DNA of 35,816 bases, taken from NCBI GenBank assembly GCA_946803715.1, contig CAMPET010000075.1, positions 258,202-294,017 of the forward strand. Direction: 5' to 3'. The notes under the pieces were generated by a model, which ran no database searches, was not told the DNA's origin, and saw nothing but the letters and a program-made list of their open reading frames with translations. The position numbers and the translations under genes are program-made. This document shows positions 1-9,694 of this stretch, piece by piece (the first letter of the stretch is position 1; the number at the start of each line of letters is the position of its first letter). The DNA comes from Beroe ovata (taxonomy: Eukaryota; Ctenophora; Nuda; Beroida; Beroidae).

Positions 1-40
1 CACACACACACACACACACACATACACATACACACACATA
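1..40. repeat. (CA)n microsatellite at the window edge
   Basis: Uninterrupted CA dinucleotides open the window and grade into CATA variants by about position 40. The true left limit lies outside the window. Confidence 0.95.
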
Positions 41-2259
41 GCGAGCAGGGAATCATAAAAGGCGGAGAGCACAGCCCACCCTCCTTGTTGGATAATGACT
101 GGGCAAGAATGAGAGGGGGAGAGCCGTGTGTTGTACCTATGTGTGCGAGTCCATAGAACGTTGTCAATCGAAAGTTGATATCAAAATCAATCGGAGATCG
201 GGGGTTTCGATTCAATATTCAAACTTGAAATTGACCATGCAAATACAATTATACCAATATCACTTTCATTCTCTAAGAACCAATCTGTTATCTACTAACC
301 TAACTACATTTTTTTCGTTGACAACACGAAATTTGAGCTAACTTTTTTCATCAATTAACTATCATCTCAGTTTTAGCTCTTTCTTAACAATGAAATAGCT
401 GTTTTAAGCTGAAGAAATATGATGTATGTCAGCAATGAAAGTATTACAGTTAATAAGGTCTTTAAGCAAACGTTATTTTCGATACAACTCATTTAAAATA
501 TCTGATTACCAAATATGGTGAAAAAACAAACTTGGGAGACAGGAAAGCAACAGGAAATCAGCGATGAATTGTAGCAATACTGGGACTTGATGATCAATAT
601 AGCTCCATTGGTATGAAATGGGGCAGTATATATCTTCCCATTTCACTCTATGAGTATGACACTTCTCCACACATAATTGAAGGAGCACCGACCTAAGCTG
701 CGACCAACAAGGCATCCCTGCATTGTTAAAGTGAGTCTTTAGATATTTTATATTGTACACACACGGCTAAACACCGGCTCAACCATGTATAGGAGTGTTT
801 TTGGAGAAAATAATATATAGCCCAAGTGTATGCTATATATAATGAGCTGCAAAGGTCATGATGTAGGTAATTGGTTTTGCTATTCATGGATAAGCTAATT
901 GACTTCGGGGGAAATGACTTGACCAGTATGGTGAACATTTATTGATGCATAATACAGGGTTCCAGACAAGGCTGTTGTCTGTTGATCAACTGGTGATCTG
1001 AAATGTAGGGTGGAAATGGAAACTTGATCCAGGCTAAATTATGGTTCCAGGTTATTGCCTGTATTGAACTGATGGATTGACTTTCAGAAGTAATTAATGT
1101 TATTTTGGGACTTAGTTGCATGCCTGTAATGAAGTAATGGATGAGCATTGAGCAATGGATATATGCCGATGTACACCATATTCTAATTCACTAGGACTGA
1201 ACTGAATATTGCATTTCTTGCATTAAGTTCTCAGACTCTTAGATGTTTAGATATAGCTTTGGACACTCTTGCTTTCATCATTCTTCGGATTTCATGATTT
1301 CCATATTTAGTCAATAATATATTGCCTAATATATTGCCTAATATATCCTCTTGGAGGAGCTCTTAACGACGGCGGTACCATCGCAGCTGCTAAGAGCCAA
1401 TGCTCAATGTATGATAGTTGCCTTGGTGGGTTGGTTGAATCTTCAAAACTGGATCTTTTCGAGTGGACAAAGCCTTACAAACTCTGGAGAATACGAGATG
1501 ATTTATACTCCAAGTTTTAGGAGAGAGACAAAACTAGGCATTTTAAAATATCATCTGGTATAATGGTAGATCCAGAACAAAAGCATAATTTCTGCCATAC
1601 CTACATAGGTTGCATGTTAGGTCAAGGGAGAATATGGACCGTTTCTTCATCCATACTTCATCATTTATCAGAGATCATTTACCTGACTCCTTTCCATACT
1701 TCCAAACATCAGAGGGGGAGATCAATTTCCATACCTATAAGTGTACATTTTGATTCCTGAGTTCATATATTATCCTCCTTTGAAGACCGAACTCCATTAC
1801 TTTGCTTCATTATATTGACTGCAGTAGTGTATTGAGCGATGAATCATTGTATGATGATTGATATAATATGTTCTGTACAACTGGAGTTAAGATATGACGT
1901 TTCCCTGTTGTAGTAATGATAATCTCTCAGTATACTGTTTTAAGCTATATACAGCTCGTGGTGCCGCCGCCTCGCGGAGAATATAATAAGTGGTCTAACT
2001 CTGACATTCCCTCCCCCGATATACACAGACTAGTCACAAGACAACATAGCATACAGCCTATCTATATAACATCATCAACTTCCAGTGGATCCATGCTTTC
2101 TGATTGTTCACTTCCGGGTCCCTTCAAGAGTTGGTTCATTTTACAGCCACGATGATTATCATCAAACAGGTTAGTTAAAGCACTATGCAATGATACCTTG
2201 ATTTTAGTCTTCTTGATGCGTCTCTTTTTGGTTTTTACAGTTTTTGGTTGTCACAGTTT
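41..2259. other. Mostly non-coding stretch with one weak coding-like ORF
   Basis: I see no recognisable exon in most of this stretch, which is AT-rich. One part reads somewhat like coding sequence on the + strand: an open frame that follows an AG acceptor at 1954 and ends at a TGA at 2152-2154, with a Ser/Pro/Ile-rich translation (for example the run SPDIHRLVTRQHSIQP). A strong-looking donor (CAG before GTTAGT, near 2168) lies after that stop in the same frame, so I cannot connect it to the downstream gene. It could be the last exon of an upstream gene, a UTR exon, or chance. Confidence 0.4.
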
Positions 2260-2318
2260 ATTGGTGGGATGAATGGAGTTGAGCCAGATTCTGACTTTAC
2301 TATATTCATCCCACCAAT
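2260..2318. repeat. 15-bp perfect inverted repeat (stem-loop)
   Basis: ATTGGTGGGATGAAT at 2260-2274 is followed at 2304-2318 by its exact reverse complement ATTCATCCCACCAAT, leaving a 29-nt loop. It lies just upstream of the first visible exon of the small + strand gene. It may be a remnant of a small inverted-repeat transposon or a structured element in the 5' part of the transcript. Confidence 0.85.
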
Positions 2319-2389
2319 TAGGTAATCATGAATCAGTTATAAAATACCCCTCTTCCTGGGGTTACATCTGCTATTCATTACGGCAGGAT

Positions 2390-4630
2390 ATGATGTCACG
2401 GAAAGAGAAGGAAGAACCTATCGACCAGACAGGCTCTCCAATAGAACCATGGAAACCAGCAGACCAGTCAAACAGTAGCTACCACGACTTCAATAACCAC
2501 CGCCGGGCCAAATCGAAACCTTCAAGTGATTCAGAACAAGTCGCTGTGACAGGAAGGTTTTTTGCAAGGCTTTGGAGCGTCATGAATTAGAGAACGGTAT
2601 TATTGGGGAGAGGTCACAAATCTCAAAGCTCATTTCAGGAAAACTATGGGATCTGCCTTAGTTCATGATGACCCATCTCCTTCACATGGATGATCTGATG
2701 GTCATTGACCACCGAAAACCTTGAAGGAACCAAATGCCAATGCACATTGAGATATGATGCTAAAAATTTGTGACCCTTCCCCAATTCTTATTGAAGGAGT
2801 AAATTAATTGTAACCCAGGCAAAACCGTATTGGAGAGATGATGCAGGGTATAGGATCCAGTGATAGGACGTGGTATCCAACCCAGAGATCTGAAAAAAGT
2901 TTCCAGGATTTCAGTCAGCTCTTCCTCTTCGACCAAGACGAGATAGTCGCTTTCTTACCCAGGTTTTTGAAGCATATAAAGCTTAGCTTGGTATCAAGAA
3001 GTCCTTGATTACACGCAATTTTTCAATTATCCGCAAATCAGTATACCTACGTTATCGATCTAACAGACTATTCCCTACTGCATGCAAAATATGTTTTTAC
3101 AGAAGAGACATCCTTATCTCAGAATTTATTTTCTTCACTTGTCGTGTCATAAGAACGGTAGTTGAATCATTATACCAAGCCTTAGACACTCAGGTCTGCT
3201 GCAGGCTTACAATATCAATCGCTAATCTGCAACATATTTACTCCTCTTTCATACGTCACTTTGAAAGTCCTTGTTCTACACGAGCTGGTTGTGTAGCATG
3301 ACATACCTTCTTGAATATATTATGTATTGTAGGAAAGGATATGCTTGTTTGGTAAATACGCTTGGTTTTTAACTCAAACTGTATAGGCTATCACTGAAGT
3401 AAATGTTACAGATTGCTAAATTCTTATCATAGGTAACGTTTCCCTTTTGATATCCCCGAGTATTCGATCACTCCTATGGTTGATGGTCACATTGATGTCG
3501 ATTCTTGATATGACCATTTTGGCGACAAGTACCAGCTACTTGCTCTAGAAGAATGTTCTCGTTCCGTGATGCCAGGTAAATTAGAAGGTTGGAGGTAATG
3601 GTAGATTTAGATGGCATGTTGATGCAATCTTTTCAAAAACCTCATTGGCACTAGTGAACCATTCGAAATATATATTCGCACCTTGGCCCTTGCAATCCCA
3701 TAATCCGGACTTATTCATTCATTATGGTGCAGTAGAGCTCCTCAGTTGATAAAGATTGTACCTTGAACCATTTCCTTATAACTGGAATTCAGTTTGATAA
3801 CTCGTAAAAAATACAAATAAGACCTCAGAATTAGTATTTTTACTCGTCAATGAACTACGTAGCTGTAACCTTACCTTTGCTTTATTTACTTTATTTGCCG
3901 CATTGATATGTGGTCCTCAAAACCGATTTTTTCATTTCAACGTTTCTCTTATGCTGAAATATTATTATGATATCAAAAATTCAGATTCAGTCAAGTTCAG
4001 TTTTACTATTTTGTCGCAGAGACCATAGGTATTCATTATTCAAAAACAATCTGTACTTACTTACTTTTCAGTAGGAACACAAAGGGTGAAGAAGAAGGGG
4101 ACAGCACAGAAAAATGCTACTTCGAAGAAAGGAAATACTTGTCAGAGATACACAAATCCACGGCAGTTGCTAATAGGTTAGTTGAACCAGGTTTCAATGG
4201 GGATAACAATATTTTGTGACAACCTGGGATATGACCAGAAAACTGGCGCGAATAGTTCAGGAATATATATTTTCATGAGGTAATTATTAGCAAGTTATAG
4301 TTTAATTTACCACTCAATTTTCTTCAGGATAGGTCTGCTTGACTCTATAAAGAGGTGGAAAACTAAAACCACAGATGCTTACAGAGTCAAAGGATATGTG
4401 AGTTTACCAGCTACATTTTACAATATCTATCAAGTTACTTCACCTCAATATGATAGATCATAATATCATACAAAGATAGATATAACACAAAGTTGGTCAT
4501 GCAGTCAAAGAGGGTCAATGAGGGTCACTCTTGTCTCTTCATAGCTTGAAATCATTTATTTCATTATTTTATTTGACTTTAGCCTATGGGTTTGGTGGTA
4601 CAACACATTCCAATAATAAATCGACTATGA
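2390..4630 (+). CDS. Small unrecognised four-exon gene, about 125 aa
   Basis: Four exons join in one frame: about 2390-2556 (MMSRKEKEEPID at the start; donor GTTTTT, weak), 4072-4176, 4328-4397 and 4583-4630, with TGA at 4628-4630. Junction phases agree (2, 2, 0), and acceptors TTTTCAG and TTCTTCAG and donors GTTAGT and GTGAGT are good. The product is hydrophilic, charged and Ser-rich at the N-terminus, then likely helical (EERKYLSEIHKSTAVANRIG), with no signal peptide or membrane segment. AATAAA signals follow at 4772-4781. I do not recognise the family. The two middle exons are well supported; the first exon start is uncertain because the frame stays open upstream to about 2273, so further 5' exons are possible. 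The 1.5-kb first intron contains no other feature I can support. The gene is convergent with the transporter gene, with stop codons about 240 bp apart. Confidence 0.45.
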
Positions 4631-4771
4631 ATGAATACCTAAAACCAAAACGTGCGTCAATAAAAGAAGGCTATCATAAACAATTGACCTATAAAATTGT
4701 CGAAATATTAGAAGCATTGTATTGCGGCCCTTCTCTGCAAAATACCATTCTCTATCAATGTCAATAGAGTA

Positions 4772-4781
4772 AATAAATAAA
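4772..4781 (+). promoter_or_regulatory. Overlapping poly(A) signals AATAAATAAA
   Basis: Two overlapping AATAAA hexamers lie about 140 nt after the stop codon of the small + strand gene, a suitable place for its 3' end. They precede the convergent transporter gene's stop codon by about 90 bp, so the two 3' UTRs may abut or overlap. Confidence 0.55.
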
Positions 4782-4869
4782 AAATCAGAGACGGAGTCCT
4801 CAGCAGCTACCTTAACTCTATATCATATCAATCAAAGGTAGGCATAATAATAAGTATGGAATAGTAAAA

Positions 4870-6668
4870 TCAACTTGGATTCTGTATGATTGGGATTGTC
4901 TCATCTGGTTGCCCGTCATACTTCCTCAGAAAAACAAGGAGCAACACCCCAGTCATACAACACAGTAGCAGTGGTATTAGAAAACATGTCCCGGGAAGAA
5001 ATACCTCTCGAGTGTTCTGGTACGTTACACTGATGAGAGGGGTAAATACGCATCCCAGTAGCCTCTCTGTAGCTTTGACTGTTGCAAATGTCTGGGCTAG
5101 CTGGTTGTCGGGCAAAGACTTGCTGAGTATGGAGTTGAGACTGACTGTGGAGAATGCGTACATACCGTGGAGGGTAGCCCCGAGGAAGAGGGACAGCATG
5201 GAGGAAGATAGGAGGAAGCAGGTGTATGCCATCATTAGCAGAGCTAGACCTATGCCTGTCATGTTGGTGTCACTCGTGCCAGTGGTCAATGATGGCATAA
5301 GAGCATAGAAGAAGCATATGATAGCAAATGTTAGGGTGTTATAACCAAGGAATACGCCAATGAGTGTTGAGGTGAACGTATCGGGAAAGTTGAGGAGGAA
5401 CATAACGAAGATGTTGTCAGGTGCGGAAAAACAGACTCGACCTATGACTATCAGCCAGAACACGAGCATGAGTTTTCGTTTCTTGCACGTGTAGATTCCG
5501 AACTGTAGCATGGTTACCGTGGTAACGTCCACATGGGGCAGCAGCCAGCAGTAGATGGCCAGCAGAGTGAAGGAGCAGGTACAGATGAAGCTGAGGAGAG
5601 GAGATCCCAGTAACTGTTGTAGTGCTCCGCTCAGGGAAAAGCCGAGGAACTGGGCCAACGCTCGTACGCACTCATTCACTGCCAGTCTGTGAGTTCGGTT
5701 TCGTACCTTACTCGTCTCTGTGATCATACTCTTCGTACCGATGAGGAAATTGCCTTGAGCGCCTCCAGTAAGTGCAATGAGGGTGTAGGATGCAATAACA
5801 TACCACCTCTGAGGAATAATTATCATCAAGATGATTATCATCAAGATAGCTATCATCAAGATAATTATCATCAAGACAAAATAGATCAGAATTTTGTGAA
5901 GAAGACTGTGAACTATCATATCTGAATCGACATTTTCACAGTCCCAGCTTACCAATTTAGCACTCGGTTCGATGATGAAGACAAACAGCACTAATGAGAA
6001 ACACGCTTGTGCTATGCTACTCGCCAACATCGGCAACTTTCGTCCTCGTCTAGGGTGAGAGAAAACATGAATGAAGCTTCGTATCATGTACGTGACTCAT
6101 CATCTAACCACGGGTGTCGGACCACGCCCATACAATTTCCCCTCCCGAACGCTAAAATTGCTGCAGTTATCCCCCTCTCCATATTGCCCACCTGTCACTA
6201 ATCCTGCTCCACATGATACTGGTGACAACCCCCACCACCTCGCTGATGACAAACACTGACAACATAATCTGTCCTGTGGCTTGCTGAGCGGTGTGCTGCG
6301 CGTTTGGCGTGTTGCACGTGACCACGCAGTGGAAGTTGGTCTCAGCACTGTCACAATACTGACAGTATAAAGTTTTGTTCCTGTCACCATAGTGACTGAG
6401 AGCGCCTGTCTCGCTCATATTATGATCTCTACCGATTCTGAAATGGTTTTCAGTCAGTATGCCGTCATGGATTGGAATTGTCCCAGTGAACCGTCCAAAG
6501 GCAGAGTCTCGGGGGAAATACACTCTGTTGAATGTTGTACACTTACGTTTTCGATGCTTTCAAAACATCGACGTATATGAAAAGCGGTACCAATGGTTGC
6601 AGCAGAGTCACAGAGAAAACAAACCAAAACAGGATACACTCGCAAAACAAATATGTAGCGTAGCTCAT
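4870..6668 (-). CDS. SLC46-like major facilitator transporter, 3 exons, about 515 aa
   Basis: Minus-strand exons 6668-6547, 6437-6192 and 6049-4870 join in frame (phases 2, 2). The start ATG is at 6668 and the TGA at 4872-4870. Exon 1 carries TM1 (CILFWFVFSVTLLQPLVPLF). Exon 2 carries a Cys-containing extracellular loop with an NKT glycosylation sequon, then TM2. The exon 2/3 junction rebuilds the MFS motif SRISDRRGRKLP. Later ALTGG plus a conserved RT-R-A-E pattern (RTHRLAVNECVRALAQFLG) is typical of SLC46 members such as the proton-coupled folate transporter, followed by about eight more hydrophobic segments and a short polar tail. The substrate cannot be read from the sequence. Length is somewhat above the usual 440-480 aa, partly because of a 15-bp minisatellite in exon 3 (5821-5880). 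The acceptor of exon 2 is the least certain junction; a closer alternative would leave a 22-nt intron, which is too short. Confidence 0.78.
5821..5880 (-). repeat. In-frame 15-bp minisatellite, 4 units, inside the transporter exon
   Basis: Four consecutive 15-bp units beginning TATCATCAAGA (+ strand) occupy 5821-5835, 5836-5850, 5851-5865 and 5866-5880. Read on the minus strand they encode a five-residue hydrophobic period close to IILMI, extending a predicted membrane helix. The period is a multiple of three, so copy-number change keeps the reading frame. Confidence 0.92.
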
Positions 6669-9600
6669 TGCGATGGCTGATGTACAATCTTACAAAACTG
6701 TGTACAGCACACAAGTGGAAAGAGTTTGGACAGATAAGGATGGTATATAGTACATCTAATGCAGTATTCACACTGCACAGATGAATCGTTTTTTGACACC
6801 CACGAAACCAGAAATACTTGTTAGGAAGTGCGATTTTATTCTGGCCGGCGAGTATAGTTTCGGGTAACCCAATTTGGCTCGTGACAAGTGTCCTATGTTC
6901 ATGTAAAACTGGTTCCGATTTCAGCAGATAATTTGGTTGGTGTTAAGCGTCACATGTGAGGTTTCTATAATCTCAGATTTGTCTTATCAGCGAATATGAT
7001 TATGCTACACTAGTCATTTGGGCACCTCTGTAATTAATCAATCAGTGGATGCCTTATTTTGGATAATACTATAATATTACCAAAAACTCTTTTCCAGATC
7101 AAATTCACTAACTCCATAGAACACTAGTTTTTTCCATAAGTTTTGATAAGTTTCTAATAATGATAAGGCTTTTATTTCCAATTCGATCAAGACTGGGCGA
7201 TCCTTTAATACTGATTCTCTTCTTCGCAATGATCATAGTCACGTTGCATGATATTTTGTAGTTCAAGGTTGCCCCCTCCTCATAACTCGCATTGTTATGT
7301 GACGCATGTGGAACCATTTCGGACATTATGGGAGTCCTCTTCCACAAAATATCTAGCTGAACTCTGCAAATTTGAAACCTGTCACCTGTGACAAACGCGC
7401 GACCAATGCCAGTCCTATTTTCGTGTAGCTAGGTTTTCCCTTAACGCCTTCTATAATAATATCGAAATTCTGATAATTGTATTTGCATTATTTAGAGCAA
7501 ACCCCTCTGTGCTTGCAGTATCCGAGGGCACCTATTTCATGGCTTTATAATGTCTCCTCAGTCTGCACAACCACGCTACACCAGTATCTATTGGTAACAA
7601 GTCAACAACAATTGCTTTAATTCCTGTAATTGTCCACCGTACTAAAGACGATATGACCTGTCGATTCTGTGTGTCTGTGTCTGTGTCTGTGGGAGTATGT
7701 GTGCTTGTGCTTCTATGTAGTTCTTGTGTTTGCTGTGTACTGTGATATATGTTCAGTGTTCGTGTCTTGGTGTCTGTGTTTTTGTGTCTGTGTTTTTGTA
7801 GGTATTTGAGTCCTAGCATTTCCTTTTCTCATCCTTTTCCTCTTCTTCTTTTTCTAGCTCTATTATCCTTCATCAGCTATTACTGATTGATATACTTGAT
7901 TACATAGAGCGTTTGTCTGTGTACATCCCCGGCTAGTACTTGCTCCTGCTCTAGAACATTTTATAATATATAGTATCATTATTGATAAGTATATTATACA
8001 ATTGTAAACGTTCTAACCCTCTACCTAGAGCTGCTCTACGATCCATCTCTCTCTTCCTTCATTTATAATTGTTTCGGTGAACCACCATGGAAATCGGCGA
8101 GAGAAGCAAAATCAGGGCACTTGTTATAACGTTCACTGCAAATCAAAACCCGGCTCGCCGGTATTATTTTCTAATCGCGTGAATGGGGAGCTCTACTTTA
8201 CCACGGGGAACCGTTATATGGCGTATGTTCTGGGAACGGTCGACCAGCTTTAACCGCACGTATTCTTCATTAAGGCGGCTATTATTACTGGGCTACTAGC
8301 TGAACAACTAAGAGTTTTGATTGAGTTGATCTTCGCATGATATATAATGATAACGGATGGTAAGCAGTATTTTCCCTCACCGAAGGGAAAGTTTAACTTG
8401 TGATTAGTAGCATGCGAAGAACTGAACCTCGACTTGGGTTCTAGCTCTTTCCGCGCGCGCGCACACACACACAGTCTTTATTATGTTATTTCCGAGGAAA
8501 ACTGCACTTTCTTGTTGAGACATGATTTCTCCTATCGATGCAGTTATGAAACTTGTACCTAGTTCTCGTTTCAATATGGTTTTTGAGACGTTCATATGAG
8601 TTGGCAGATTTTCACCAAGTGTACACGTTTAGAGGAAGTACCAGGAACTAGTAGGCTTCGGTTTTATAATTACAGAATATACAGAACTGTTCTCTACGAC
8701 CATGATGCCTTCGTCATTTCTCGAAATTCATGAACACTCGATGCATAATAGGATAATGTTTAAAGTATGTATATCATAGGTTATATCGGGGATTCCGCCA
8801 ACTGTATCCAGCGGTCGATTGTACTGAACAGATATATGGGAGCTATGATTATTGTGCATAACGATTGTTTGCTTTTTATCAAGTCTAGTTCTGACCATCG
8901 CTCCTTTCATATACCCCTCTGAATCTTTGTTCTTTCAATATTCTTCCGCTTTTTGCTTCCATTTCTCAGTTTTTTTCTCATTGAAGAGAGTAGGGGTGTG
9001 ACCACACCCATTATGTCGTGGAGGTGTGAAGCATTTGTAGCCACATTTAATACGACGTGCTATATATTGTGTACCCCTGAAAGGAGGCACTTTGATCGAA
9101 CATGGGTATACCTATCATTTGAAACTTGATCAACTTGAGCTGCACTATTGTGAAGTTTCTTTGAGATCTAGTGATATCTTTGTTGGATATCGTTCTTTCT
9201 ATCTTGGATGGTGCATTGAGACTGTTGTAATAAAGATATTGTTGTAAAGGTTTCAGTGAGAACGTTGTTATAAGCACGTTGTTAAAAGCTCGTTGGGTCA
9301 TCAGTTGTTATAATCATATGATTGAAGCTGTTGTTATCTTGGCCTTGAGCTATTAGATGTCTCATCATAGTTCCCCTTCCCGTCCTAGACTCATCATTCA
9401 AATGCATGTCACAACATGTCAACTTTGTCGACAGTGATAACTGCTCTAGTCCGCTCCATATCCAACACTGTTGCAATCCTCCGCAAATCAAGGGTGAGTG
9501 CAACTGAACTCACCTCTATCGAGACCAACTTGCCTCACCACTTCCTATGTCTATAGATCTTACTACATAGCTGCATAATGATCTAGATTTTGTCTCGAAC

Positions 9601-9694
9601 CGAAAAAAAGTGCCCAGCGAGTGGGTACATTTATGGGATTTTCAATGTGGATTATCAATCTCAACCAGAGACAAAACCATTCTTCTCCTTTCAG
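6669..9694. other. Spacer between the transporter and the MCTP-like gene
   Basis: No exon is supported in these 3 kb. The stretch holds degenerate TGTGTC-type microsatellite at about 7670-7800, a GC/CA run at 8452-8473, and a patch of loosely repeated GTTGTTATAA-like words at about 9220-9340. It should contain the transporter promoter and the unseen 5' exon or exons of the MCTP-like gene, whose first visible exon begins in phase 0 at 9695. Open frames here are short and lack good splice context. Confidence 0.5.
8452..8473. repeat. Short GC then CA dinucleotide run
   Basis: A CGCGCGCGC run passes directly into CACACACACACA. It is a simple-sequence repeat in the spacer. Confidence 0.85.

Noticed and set aside
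1351-1563. 70-aa + strand frame as a gene
   Set aside because: No ATG at its start, no supporting splice sites and no recognisable motif.
6523-6546. A 22-nt intron in the transporter between GTAAGT and CAACAG
   Set aside because: Too short for spliceosomal removal; an acceptor at 6438 gives matching phase and a sensible extracellular loop.
8596-8733. 45-codon ORF MSWQIFTKCTRL... as the first MCTP exon
   Set aside because: Its composition is not informative, and no donor gives a convincing phase-0 junction with 9695; chance cannot be excluded.
9220-9340. Degenerate GTTGTTATAA-like repeats as an element
   Set aside because: The words vary in spacing and sequence; no unit or boundary can be defined.
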